64,000 bases of DNA from Allobosea sp. 47.2.35. GTDB lineage: Bacteria > Pseudomonadota > Alphaproteobacteria > Rhizobiales > Beijerinckiaceae. The position numbers were made by a program, and so were the translations under genes. Positions 38,456 to 46,961 of this stretch are shown piece by piece. The notes below the pieces were generated by a model. The model worked only from the letters and a program-made list of their open reading frames with translations, was not told where the DNA came from and searched no databases. Numbering within the stretch: the stretch's first letter is position 1; every line of letters starts with the position of its first letter. The DNA is taken from NCBI RefSeq assembly GCF_024655635.1, contig NZ_JANLGI010000007.1:1-64000 (forward strand), in the 5' to 3' direction.

Positions 38456-39514
38456 TCAGTTCTTTTCGGGCTTGCGATACTGCTCGTTGGCGACGCCGAA
38501 TTCCGACATCAATCGGCCGATCGCGACCTGGGCATGGTAGAACCCGATCAGCCCCGAGCGCGTGCGAAGCCCCAAGGCGAGCCCGCGTGGGACCGACGCG
38601 GCAAGCAGGGCGAGCGATTTCGTGAGCACGCGAAGCCTACCGCCCGGTCCCGGATTCTGCCGCCGTTCGATCGCCGCCGAGATCGCGCCGTTGCGCAGGC
38701 CGCGCGCATGGATCCAGTCGAACTCGCTGCGCCGTTCCGGCATGGTCTCGCGCTGCGCGGCCTCCTGCACCCACCAGAAGCGGAAGCCGGCGGCCTTGGC
38801 GCGGGTGAAGAAATCCGTATCGCCACCGCCGGTGAAGTCGAAGCTTTCGTCGAGGAAGGGGAAGCCCAGCTTGTCGAGCACGCTGCGCCGGATCAGGTAA
38901 TTCGCGCTCGAATAGAGCATCGGCACCGGGCCGCTCGTTCCGTAATGCGAGCGGAACACCGGGTGCGCCGAAAGCCAGGCGCGCGAAGCGTCGGCGAAGA
39001 CGGCCGTGACCGAGCCGCCGAACAATTCAGCGGGCGCCGTTCGGGCTGCCGTGACGAAGGCGTCGAGCCAGCCGGGCTCAGCCTCCTCATCGTCGTCGAT
39101 GCCGAGCACTTGCTCCAGCGCCGGGAAGCGCGTCAGCGCGCAGCGCCAGGCCGCGTTATACGCCTTGCAGTTGCCCTGTCGCGGCTCGACGATGACGAAA
39201 CCCTTGAACAGCCCTGCTGCGTGCAGGGCGCTGGCGCGCGCCGCGCCAGCCCGCTCGATCCCCTCGTTCTCGACCACGATCACCGCGAAATCATGCCCGC
39301 CCTGCTGGGCGGCGAGCGAGCGCAGCGTCGCTTCCAACATGTCCGGTCGCTTGAAGGTCGGAACGCAGACGACGCTCGTGACGCCCGCCAGCGCCTCCGG
39401 CGCCGATCCGGCCGTGATCTCGAAGCTTTCGGGCACGGCGAAAACCGGGAGGGCAGAATGGCCTCGTTCGCCCCTTTGCGCATCGTCTCTGGTCTGGCTG
39501 GCCATCGTCATCAC
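38456..39514 (-). CDS. Glycosyltransferase family 2
   Basis: 352 residues. GT-A fold: VVCVPTFKRPDMLEATLRSLAAQQ, EPRQGNCKAYNAAWR and IDDDEEAEPGWL (DxD-type metal/nucleotide site), then GGGDTDFFTRAKAAGFRFWWVQEA, the ED-like acceptor region. It transfers a nucleotide-sugar unit, probably to the lipid-linked EPS repeat. It is on the opposite strand to its neighbours, ending 25 bp from the Wzz gene's stop and starting divergently from the next glycosyltransferase. Start may be any of three Met codons near 39514. Confidence 0.9.
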   Translation of the reverse strand: MMTMASQTRDDAQRGERGHSALPVFAVPESFEITAGSAPEALAGVTSVVCVPTFKRPDMLEATLRSLAAQQGGHDFAVIVVENEGIERAGAARASALHAAGLFKGFVIVEPRQGNCKAYNAAWRCALTRFPALEQVLGIDDDEEAEPGWLDAFVTAARTAPAELFGGSVTAVFADASRAWLSAHPVFRSHYGTSGPVPMLYSSANYLIRRSVLDKLGFPFLDESFDFTGGGDTDFFTRAKAAGFRFWWVQEAAQRETMPERRSEFDWIHARGLRNGAISAAIERRQNPGPGGRLRVLTKSLALLAASVPRGLALGLRTRSGLIGFYHAQVAIGRLMSEFGVANEQYRKPEKN

Positions 39515-39671
39515 CCGGAAAACTAGGCCGCGGCAGCTTAAGGTTCCGTGTTTGCCGCAGTCGAAACAAGGGCCGGTCCGGCCAGCCCCCGTTGATCATA
39601 GTCAAGGACGCCGCTTGACCTGCCCGGCCAATGAGAGGAGTGGAATATCACCTGCCGACGAGCTGTCCTCC

Positions 39672-40841
39672 TTGCGTCTTGCTTTCCTGACCTCGCTGAT
39701 CCCGGTCGCCCGGCCGGATACCGGCTTCGAGATCGCCAATGCGGCGATCCTGAAGGCGCTGCGCGATGCCGGACATGACGTCACGGCGATCGGTTTCCTG
39801 CGCCCCGGCGAGGTTCCGGCCGATCCGGATCAGGCGGTCGTCGTTGCCGAGGCCGATATCGAGAACGCGGTCGTGCCTGCCGGAGCGAAACTGCGCTGGC
39901 TCGCTGCGGCCATGCGATTGGGAATGCCGGTCGCCTGCGCCAAGCTCCGGCTGATCGGGGAAGGACGCCTCGTCGAGGCCGTGACGGCACATGGGCCCTT
40001 CGATGCGCTGATCCTGAATTCGGTGTTGTTGCCCGGTGCCTTCCCGGAGCTCACGCGGATCGCGCCCTGCATCCTGGTCGAGCACAATATCGAGCATGTC
40101 TCGGCCGATCAGAACGCCGACCATGCCGGAAACCCTGTCCTGCGCTGGCTCTACCGGCGCGAGGCGCGATTGCTGGAGCGGCTTGAGCGCGGGCTCTGGG
40201 ACGAAGCCCGCTTCATCTGGACGCTCGCCGAGGAGGATCGCCATGTGCTCGGGCCGGTCTATCGGGAGAAGTCCTGTGCCCTGCCGCTCGTGTCCGGCGA
40301 AGGCGCAGCCGCCATGCCCGACGACGGCGACGCGGCGCCGGCCTTCGATGTCGGCCTGATCGGCACCTGGACCTGGGGGCCCAATCTGATCGGCCTCGAA
40401 TGGTTCCTGCGCGAAATCTGCCCGCTATTGCCCGATGATATCCGCATCGCGGTTGCCGGTCGCGTGCCGCCGGAGTTGCGCCCGCCGCTCAGCGTGACGC
40501 TTGTCGGTCGCGTGCCGTCGGCCGAGCATTTCCTGCGCTCATGCCGCCTCGTGGCGCTATCGAGCCGGGCTGGCACCGGGGTGCAGCTCAAGACGATCGA
40601 GGCGATGCAGCTCGGCCTGCCGGCTGTCGCGACCACGCTGTCCTGTCGGGGGTTCACGGCCGTGCCCGCGAATTTCACCCTGGCCGACACGGCGGTCGAC
40701 TTCGCCCGGGCCGTGATGGAGCGGGTCGCATCGATCCGCGCCGGCGACTGGGAGCGGATCGACGGCGCCGCCTTCATGGCGGAACAGCGCATCGCGCTTG
40801 CGGAAGGGCTCGCGCGCGGGCTTGCCGCCGCGCTGGTGTAA
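39672..40841 (+). CDS. Glycosyltransferase (GT4-like, group 1)
   Basis: 389 residues. N-terminal RLAFLTSLIPVARPDTGFEIANAAILKALRDAGHDV is a GT-B opening; VEHNIEHVSADQ is a typical central motif; FDVGLIGTWTWGPNLIGLEWFLREI and ... GTGVQLKTIEAMQLGLPAVATTLSCRG form the nucleotide-sugar site with the EAMQLGLPAV signature. Start TTG 39672 is taken because upstream in-frame sequence is antisense to the GT2 gene or has no start; it is the least certain point. The 157-bp gap to the GT2 gene is divergent. Confidence 0.85.
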   Translation: MRLAFLTSLIPVARPDTGFEIANAAILKALRDAGHDVTAIGFLRPGEVPADPDQAVVVAEADIENAVVPAGAKLRWLAAAMRLGMPVACAKLRLIGEGRLVEAVTAHGPFDALILNSVLLPGAFPELTRIAPCILVEHNIEHVSADQNADHAGNPVLRWLYRREARLLERLERGLWDEARFIWTLAEEDRHVLGPVYREKSCALPLVSGEGAAAMPDDGDAAPAFDVGLIGTWTWGPNLIGLEWFLREICPLLPDDIRIAVAGRVPPELRPPLSVTLVGRVPSAEHFLRSCRLVALSSRAGTGVQLKTIEAMQLGLPAVATTLSCRGFTAVPANFTLADTAVDFARAVMERVASIRAGDWERIDGAAFMAEQRIALAEGLARGLAAALV

Positions 40842-40846
40842 GGCGG

Positions 40847-41956
40847 CTATTCCACTGCCGCCTTGCGGTTACGGCGGCCGATCAGGCCGAAGATCGGCCC
40901 GGCCGAGACCATCACGAGGAAGACGCGGATGATGTGGTGGGCCGCCACGAAGGCGACTTCGGTATGGAGCGCCAGCGCGATCAGGCTCATCTCGGCCAGG
41001 CCACCCGGCGAATAGGCCAGGATCAGCGGCACGTGGCCGTGTACGGAGACCAGCGCGACCAGCCAGGCGAAGCCCAGCGTCAGCGCCAGCAGGATCACGG
41101 TCGAGCCGACGGAGAGCAGGAGCACGCGCAGGATGATGCGCGGTGCCGTGCCGACGAAGCGGCAGCCGATCGTCACGCCGAGCACGAGCTGCGCCGCATT
41201 GACGATCTCCGAGGGCGGCATCGCGGCGCTCAGGCCCGTGACATGCACGATCGCGCTGACCAGCATCGGCCCGAGCAGGTATTTCGCCGGCATCCGCAGC
41301 CAGTGCCCGACGATCACGCCCACGATGCCGCAGCCGATCAGCCAGAGCTCGGAGCTGACAGGCGTCTGCGAGATGGATGGGCCAGCGACGCGTCCGCCGC
41401 TCAAGCTGACGCCGCCGATCCACTGCACGATGAAAGGCAGCGTCATTACCACGAGGAGGATGCGGGCCGAATGGATCAGGGCGATGATGCGGGCGTCGCC
41501 GCCCTTCTCCTCGCCGACCGTGACCATCTCGATCAGCCCGCCCGGCATGCCCGAGAAGAAGGCGGTGACGGGATCGAACCCGGCGACGCGCCGGAAATAG
41601 CTGACGCAGCACAGCCCGCAGGCGACCATGAAGAGCACGAGCCCGGCCAGCGTTGGCAGCCAGTTCGGCAGTTGCGCGACGACCTCCGGCTTGAAGGAGG
41701 CGCCGAGCATCACGCCGATCACGGCCGTCATCGGCGGGCGGATCACGGCTGGTGCGGCCACGGGCAGGCTGATCACGGCGGCGAAGGTGCAGAACACCAT
41801 CGAGCCCAGCATCCAGGGCAAGGGCAGCCTAGCCTGCACGAAAAGCCAGCCGCCGAGCCCGCCGAGCGCCAAGGCCAGAGCGAAGCGCCGGTAGGGGAAG
41901 CGGCTGGGAGCCAGCGCCTTCAGGCCACCGATGAAATCGTCGAGCAGCACCTTCAT
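40847..41956 (-). CDS. AbrB-family (PF05145) membrane protein
   Basis: 369 residues, 10-12 hydrophobic segments in two similar halves: LPLPWMLGSMVFCTFAAVI with AVIGVMLGASFKPE in the first, and MPAKYLLGPMLVSAIVH with LVLGVTIGCRFVG in the second, the internal duplication characteristic of AbrB-type transporters. VTAFFSGMPGGLIEMVTVGEEKGGD and LAYSPGGLAEMSLIALAL are the paired loop motifs. Function is uncertain; some relatives were named ammonia-monooxygenase regulators in error. ATG 41956 preferred to 41989. Convergent with the GT4 gene, 5 bp apart. Confidence 0.87.
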   Translation of the reverse strand: MKVLLDDFIGGLKALAPSRFPYRRFALALALGGLGGWLFVQARLPLPWMLGSMVFCTFAAVISLPVAAPAVIRPPMTAVIGVMLGASFKPEVVAQLPNWLPTLAGLVLFMVACGLCCVSYFRRVAGFDPVTAFFSGMPGGLIEMVTVGEEKGGDARIIALIHSARILLVVMTLPFIVQWIGGVSLSGGRVAGPSISQTPVSSELWLIGCGIVGVIVGHWLRMPAKYLLGPMLVSAIVHVTGLSAAMPPSEIVNAAQLVLGVTIGCRFVGTAPRIILRVLLLSVGSTVILLALTLGFAWLVALVSVHGHVPLILAYSPGGLAEMSLIALALHTEVAFVAAHHIIRVFLVMVSAGPIFGLIGRRNRKAAVE

Positions 41957-42257
41957 CGAATGGGCTCGCCGCGCCCGGTTCGGCGGCATGCGCCGGTCGG
42001 GTTAGCCTCCACAGCGCAGCGGCAGGGATATGGGCGGTCTTGAAGCGTCAAGCGGCAGGTCCCTCTCGGACTCGTCCTAGAATCTGTTCGCGTCCTTGCA
42101 CAGCCCGCGCCGGGTATGCCGCCCCTGCGCGTCGCGCGGCCGGGACAATGCGGCCATGTGACTTTGTCATTGGCCGAATTGCCACGTTTCCTCAATGATT
42201 TGCGCCAGGGAATGAAATGCCGGGCCGGTCATCGGCCGCGACCACTGGTTGAGGGCG

Positions 42258-43334
42258 ATGAGCGAGGATCGGCAGTCCGGCCGCCAGGAGCGGCCGGGTT
42301 TCGAGGGCGAGGCCCCTGCATGGCAGGAGCCGGCCGCTTCCGTTCCTTCCGAGTTCGGATCGCCCCACTCCGTCCCGATCGTCGAGACAGCCCCGCGGGG
42401 CGGCTCAAGCGAAAGCTGGTTTGCGAGCCGCCGGGCGCGCTTGCGCTATTGGTGGCGCGGTGCGAGCCCGAACCTGCGCGGCTCGGTCTTCATGTTTGCC
42501 TCCATGCTCGTCTATGCGGTGATGGTCGCCGGCATCAAGCATGTCGGCCAGGGCATCCCGCTGGTGCAGATCCTGCTGATCCGGCAGGTGATCATGACCG
42601 CGATCCTGCTGCTCTTCGCCGCCGGCAGCCTGCGGCAGGCGCTGCATACCGACCGGCTCGGCCTCCAGATCTTCCGCAGCGTGGTCACGCTGCTCTCCAT
42701 GCTCTGCGGCTTCACGGCCGTCGTCAAAATCCCGCTCGCGCAAGCGACCGCGATCGGCTTCAGCCAGGTGCTCTTCGTCACCATCGCGGCGGTGCTCGTC
42801 CTCAAGGAGGTGGTCGACGGCCGGCGCTGGGCGGCGACCGTGATCGGCTTCGTCGGCGTGCTGATCATGCTGCGGCCGAGCTCCGAGGGGCTGGATATCT
42901 ACGCCCTGCTCGCCGTCGCCGGCGCGGTCTGCGGCGCCGCCATCACGGTCAGCGTCCGCAAGCTCGCGGCGAGCGAGCGCACCGACACGATCCTGCTCTA
43001 TCAGGGCATGGTGCTGATCGTGCTTCTGGCCGTGCCGACCCTGCTCTGGTGGCAGACGCCGACGCCCAACCAGTGGTTCTGGCTGATCACGCTCAGCCTG
43101 TTCGGCACGGCCGGGCAATGGCTGATCACCCGCGCCTATCAGGTCGGCGAGGCGGCGGCGCTGGCGCCGCTCGATTTCAGCCGCCTGCTGCTGGCGAGCT
43201 TCACCGGCTTCGTCTTCTTCGCCGAGATCCCGGCGCTGACCACCTGGGCGGGAGCGGCCATCGTCATCGGCGCGACGCTCTACACGATCCGCAAGAACGC
43301 CCGCACCACGGTCCCGCCGCCTGCCACCGCCTGA
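42258..43334 (+). CDS. EamA/DMT-family transporter
   Basis: 358 residues: a hydrophilic N-terminal tail of about 75 residues, then ten membrane segments in two EamA repeats (SVFMFASMLVYAVMVAGIKHV ... and AICGAAITVSVRKLAA). The repeat ends FAVVKIPLAQATAIGFSQVLFVTIAAVLVLKE and AAALAPLDFSRLLLASFTGFVFFAEIP are typical. Substrate unknown (family covers nucleobase and amino-acid efflux, SAM uptake). The long charged leader is unusual. ATG 42258 preferred. The 301-bp divergent gap upstream shows no clear structure beyond likely promoters. Confidence 0.9.
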   Translation: MSEDRQSGRQERPGFEGEAPAWQEPAASVPSEFGSPHSVPIVETAPRGGSSESWFASRRARLRYWWRGASPNLRGSVFMFASMLVYAVMVAGIKHVGQGIPLVQILLIRQVIMTAILLLFAAGSLRQALHTDRLGLQIFRSVVTLLSMLCGFTAVVKIPLAQATAIGFSQVLFVTIAAVLVLKEVVDGRRWAATVIGFVGVLIMLRPSSEGLDIYALLAVAGAVCGAAITVSVRKLAASERTDTILLYQGMVLIVLLAVPTLLWWQTPTPNQWFWLITLSLFGTAGQWLITRAYQVGEAAALAPLDFSRLLLASFTGFVFFAEIPALTTWAGAAIVIGATLYTIRKNARTTVPPPATA

Positions 43335-43447
43335 CCGCGCCCGGGATTGCGCCGGCCCCGTCGCGGGCGCTATGAATCGGCGCACGCCTCTCCGCATGCG
43401 TGCCGCCGGGCCTTTGCCCGGCGACATCGACAGCCAGAGGCCTGCTC

Positions 43448-44491
43448 ATGCGCATCGAAAACGACCCGAAGCTCGATTTCCGCGACGTGCTGATTCGCCC
43501 GAAGCGCTCGACGCTGGGCAGCCGCGCCGAGGTCGATGTCGAGCGCAGCTTCCGCTTCGCCCATACCGGCAAGGAGTGGAAGGGTTTCCCGTTGATCGCC
43601 GCCAACATGGACGTGGTCGGCACGATGGCGATGGCCCGCGCGCTCCTGAAGCACGGCGCCATGGTCGCCCTGCACAAGCATTACAGCGCTGATGAACTGA
43701 TCGCCTTCTTCCGCGAGCCCGGCTCGGCCAATGCCTTCTATTCGCTGGGCACGACCGATTCCGACCATGACAAGCTGAAAGCCGTCCACGCCCAGTCGCC
43801 GATCACCAAGATCTGCCTCGACGTCGCCAACGGCTATACCGAGAAATTCGTCGACACCGTCAAGGCAACGCGTGCCGCCTTCCCGGATGCGGCGATCATG
43901 GCCGGCAATGTCGTGACCGGCGACATGACCGAGGCTCTGATCCTGGCTGGCGCCGATATCGTCAAGGTCGGCATCGGGCCGGGCTCCGTCTGCACCACCC
44001 GCAAGATGACCGGCGTCGGCTATCCCCAGCTCTCCGCCATCATCGAATGCGCCGATGCCGCCCATGGCCTCAAGGGCTTCGTCTGCGGCGATGGCGGGCT
44101 CACCGTGCCGGGTGACGTCGCCAAGGCCTATGGCGGCGGCGCCGATTTCGTGATGATGGGCGGCATGCTCGCCGGCCATGACGAATGCGAGGGCGAGATC
44201 CGCTACGAGGAGCGCAATGGCGAGAAGGTGCCGGTGGCGATGACCTTCTACGGCATGTCCTCGGATACGGCGATGAACAAGTATTCCGGCGGGGTCGCCA
44301 AATACCGGGCCTCCGAGGGCAAGACCGTCGAGGTGCCCTATCGCGGGCCGGTCGAGGGCACGATGCAGGAACTGATGGGCGGCGTGCGCTCGGCCATGAC
44401 CTATATCGGCGCCGTCCGCCTCAAGGAGGTGCCGAAGCGCACCACCTTCATCATGGTCGGCAGCCAGCTCAACACCATCTTCGGCAACTGA
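43448..44491 (+). CDS. guaC: GMP reductase
   Basis: Converts GMP to IMP with NADPH in purine salvage. 347 residues of the IMPDH/GMPR barrel without CBS insert. Motifs: [78 protein letters not shown] with the catalytic Cys, [15 protein letters not shown] and [16 protein letters not shown], which is GMPR-specific. ATG 43448 ([11 protein letters not shown]) fits the family start. Followed by a GC-rich hairpin. Confidence 0.95.
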   Translation: MRIENDPKLDFRDVLIRPKRSTLGSRAEVDVERSFRFAHTGKEWKGFPLIAANMDVVGTMAMARALLKHGAMVALHKHYSADELIAFFREPGSANAFYSLGTTDSDHDKLKAVHAQSPITKICLDVANGYTEKFVDTVKATRAAFPDAAIMAGNVVTGDMTEALILAGADIVKVGIGPGSVCTTRKMTGVGYPQLSAIIECADAAHGLKGFVCGDGGLTVPGDVAKAYGGGADFVMMGGMLAGHDECEGEIRYEERNGEKVPVAMTFYGMSSDTAMNKYSGGVAKYRASEGKTVEVPYRGPVEGTMQELMGGVRSAMTYIGAVRLKEVPKRTTFIMVGSQLNTIFGN

Positions 44492-44529
44492 GGCGGGACC
44501 GGCCCGCCGGCCCCTGACAGCATCCGACA

Positions 44530-44552
44530 GGGAGGATCGGTCTGGTCCTCCC
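44530..44552 (+). terminator. Hairpin after guaC
   Basis: GGGAGGA (44530-44536) and TCCTCCC (44546-44552) form a perfect 7-bp stem with a 9-nt loop, 38 bp after guaC. There is no strong T-run, so it is a weak or Rho-dependent terminator candidate. Confidence 0.4.
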
Positions 44553-44587
44553 CACGCCTTTCGATACGCTATCGCTTTCCCCGCGCC

Positions 44588-44611
44588 TGTTGCATAGTCG
44601 CGCTTGCAACA
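44588..44611. promoter_or_regulatory. Dyad upstream of aapJ
   Basis: TGTTGCA and TGCAACA form a perfect 7-bp inverted repeat with a 10-bp spacer, 35 bp upstream of the aapJ start. The spacing of the half sites (one and a half to two helical turns) suits a dimeric regulator. The regulator is unknown. Confidence 0.5.
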
Positions 44612-44645
44612 CAGAAAGCCGCCCGACGGCTTCGGGGAGACGGAT

Positions 44646-45677
44646 ATGACTTTCAGGATTTTGGGAGCGGCGGTTTTGCTGGCCGCAGGGACTTCGCTGG
44701 CGCAGGCGCAGCAGCTGTCGCCGAGCCCGACGCTGGACGCGATCAAGGCGCGCGGCAATCTCGAATGCGGCGTGCATCTCGGTCTGCCAGGCTTCTCCTT
44801 CGCCAATGACAAGGGCGAGTGGAGCGGGCTCGACGTCGATTACTGCAAGGCGCTCGCCGCCGCGGTGCTCGGCGATGCCAACAAGGTGAAGTACACCCCG
44901 ACCTCGGTGCAGCAGCGCTGGCCGATCCTGCAATCGGGCCAGGTCGATGTGCTCTCGCGCAACTCGACCATCACCTTCTCGCGCAACGCGACGCTCGGCC
45001 TCAATTTCCAGGGCATCAATTTCTACGAGGGCCAGACCTTCATCGTCCGCAAGTCGGCCAATGCCAAGACGGCGGCCGATCTCGACGGCGCCTCGGTCTG
45101 CGTCGCCGCCGGCTCGACCGAGGAGAAGAACGCCGCCGACTGGTTCCGCGAGCGCAACCTCAAGACCACCATCACCAATTTCCAGAAGAACGACGACGCC
45201 ATCGCCGCCTATGACGCGGGCCGCTGCGACGCCTATACCGCCGGCGTCGGCGCGCTCGCCGGCCAGCGCGCCAAGCTCAAGACCCCCGAGGATCACGTCA
45301 TCCTGACCCAGCCGATCTCGAACGATCCGCAGGGCCCGGTGACGCGCTGGGGCGACGAGCGCTGGCAGCTCATCGTGCGCTGGGTGCTGAACGGCATGAT
45401 CGCGGCCGAGGCGCTCGGCGTCACCTCCAAGAACGTCGACGACATGAAGGCGAACTCCAAGAACTCGGAAGTCCGCCGCTTGCTCGGCGCCGAGGGTGGC
45501 TTCGGCGCGATGATGGGGCTCTCGAACGACTGGATGTACAACGCCATCAAGCAGGTCGGGAATTACGGCGAGAGCTTCGAGCGCACCGTCGGCATGGGCT
45601 CGGGCCTGAAGATGGAGCGCGGCCAGAACCAGCTCTGGACCAAGGGCGGCCTGCTCTTCACCCCGCCCTTCCAGTGA
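44646..45677 (+). CDS. aapJ: Amino-acid ABC transporter substrate-binding protein (AapJ type)
   Basis: 343 residues with a Sec signal peptide (MTFRILGAAVLLAAGTSLAQAQ). The mature protein begins PTLDAIKARGNLECGVHLGLPGFS and has DVDYCKALAAAVLGD, SGQVDVLSRNSTITFSRN and CVAAGSTEEKNAADWF, matching general L-amino-acid binding proteins (AapJ/BztA). It captures amino acids in the periplasm for the AapQM permease. ATG 44646 follows GGGGAGAC. A palindromic repeat separates it from aapQ. Confidence 0.94.
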   Translation: MTFRILGAAVLLAAGTSLAQAQQLSPSPTLDAIKARGNLECGVHLGLPGFSFANDKGEWSGLDVDYCKALAAAVLGDANKVKYTPTSVQQRWPILQSGQVDVLSRNSTITFSRNATLGLNFQGINFYEGQTFIVRKSANAKTAADLDGASVCVAAGSTEEKNAADWFRERNLKTTITNFQKNDDAIAAYDAGRCDAYTAGVGALAGQRAKLKTPEDHVILTQPISNDPQGPVTRWGDERWQLIVRWVLNGMIAAEALGVTSKNVDDMKANSKNSEVRRLLGAEGGFGAMMGLSNDWMYNAIKQVGNYGESFERTVGMGSGLKMERGQNQLWTKGGLLFTPPFQ

Positions 45678-45692
45678 GAGCGGGTTAAGGCT

Positions 45693-45772
45693 CGTCATGG
45701 CCGGGCTTGGCCCGCCATCTCGGAATCCAGCCAAAGCGTCACGAGATTCCCGGGTCAGGCCCGGGAATGACG
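45693..45772. repeat. Double palindromic repeat between aapJ and aapQ
   Basis: An 80-bp unit bounded by CGTCAT and ATGACG. It contains two hairpins, GGCCGGGC-TT-GGCCCGCC and a perfect 9-bp ATTCCCGGG-TCAGG-CCCGGGAAT. Same family as 26412, 27945 and 48008. Located between the binding-protein and permease genes, a place where such repeats in other bacteria protect the upstream mRNA. Confidence 0.75.
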
Positions 45773-45791
45773 TCCGCGAACCTCGATCGAG

Positions 45792-46961
45792 GTGGTCGTG
45801 AGCAGCTTCCTATCCGTCATCAACGACAAGCGTGTCCGCGACTGGTTCTACCAGATCGCCCTGATCCTGCTGCTCGTCGGCTTGACCGTTTTCTTCGTGC
45901 GCAATGCCTCGGAGAACATGGTCAAGGCCGGCATCGCCTCGGGCTTCGACTTCCTCTGGCGGACATCGGGCATCGAGGTGCCCTTCGTCCTGACCGGCTA
46001 CACCCAGTCCGACGACATCTTCGCCCTGTTCTGGGTCGGCGTCGCCAACACCATGCTGGTGACCGTGATCGCGATCGTGCTGGCGACCGTCCTCGGCTTC
46101 GCGCTCGGCATCGCGCGCCTGTCCTCGCACTGGCTGCTCTCGACCATCGCCGGCGCCTATATCGAGTTCGTTCGCAACATCCCGCTGCTGTTCTTCGTGC
46201 TGTTCTGGTATTTCGGCGTCATCGCCGCCCTGCCGCAGCCGCGCCAGAGCATCGGCCTGTTCGGCGTCGCCTTCCTCAATAATCGCGGCCTCACCATTCC
46301 GCTGCCGGATGCGCCCGGCAATTTCCGCTGGGCGGCGCTAGCGATCCTCGTGTCCTGGCTCGGCTACTGGCTGGCCAGCGCCTGGGCGCGCCGCCGCAAG
46401 GACCGCACCGGGCAGGATGCGCCGCTGCTCGCCATCGGCATCGGCCTGATCGTGGTCGTCCCGGCGCTCGCCATCGCCTGGGCCAGCCTCGCCACGCGCT
46501 GGGACATCCCCGTGCTGCGCGGCTTCAACTATCGCGGCGGCTTCGTCGTGATCCCTGAATTCGTCGCGCTGCTCGCCGCACTCGTCACCTATACCGCCGG
46601 CTTCATCGCCGAGATCGTGCGCGGCGGCATTGAATCCGTGGCGAAGGGGCAGAGCGAGGCGGCATCGGCACTGGGCCTGCGTCCCGGCCGCATCCTCAGC
46701 CTCGTCGTCATTCCGCAGGCGCTGAGGGTGATGACCCCGCCATTGACCAACCAGTATCTTAACGTGCTCAAGAACTCGTCCTTCGGCGCGGCTATCGCCT
46801 ATCCAGACGTGGTCAGCCTGTTCATGGGCTCCGCGCTCAACAATACCGGCCAGGCGATCGAGATCATTGCCATGACGCTCGCGGTCTACCTCGTCATCGG
46901 TCTTGCCGTTTCGGCACTGATGAACTGGTACAACGCCCGCATCGCCCTGGTGACGCGATGA
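45792..46961 (+). CDS. aapQ: Amino-acid ABC transporter permease (AapQ type)
   Basis: 389 residues, about eight membrane segments. The conserved permease region includes WVGVANTMLVTVIAIVLATVLGFALGIARLS, AYIEFVRNIPLLFFVLFWYFG (HisMQ-type motif), and the EAA loop IESVAKGQSEAASALGLRPGRILSLVVIPQALRVMTPPLTNQYLN, which contacts the ATPase. Start GTG at 45792 or 45798. Overlaps aapM by ATGA. Confidence 0.94.
   Translation: MVVSSFLSVINDKRVRDWFYQIALILLLVGLTVFFVRNASENMVKAGIASGFDFLWRTSGIEVPFVLTGYTQSDDIFALFWVGVANTMLVTVIAIVLATVLGFALGIARLSSHWLLSTIAGAYIEFVRNIPLLFFVLFWYFGVIAALPQPRQSIGLFGVAFLNNRGLTIPLPDAPGNFRWAALAILVSWLGYWLASAWARRRKDRTGQDAPLLAIGIGLIVVVPALAIAWASLATRWDIPVLRGFNYRGGFVVIPEFVALLAALVTYTAGFIAEIVRGGIESVAKGQSEAASALGLRPGRILSLVVIPQALRVMTPPLTNQYLNVLKNSSFGAAIAYPDVVSLFMGSALNNTGQAIEIIAMTLAVYLVIGLAVSALMNWYNARIALVTR

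Noticed and set aside
39006..39671. 220-residue N-terminal extension of the GT4-like gene
   Set aside because: It is antisense to the GT2 gene and lacks similarity to glycosyltransferases.
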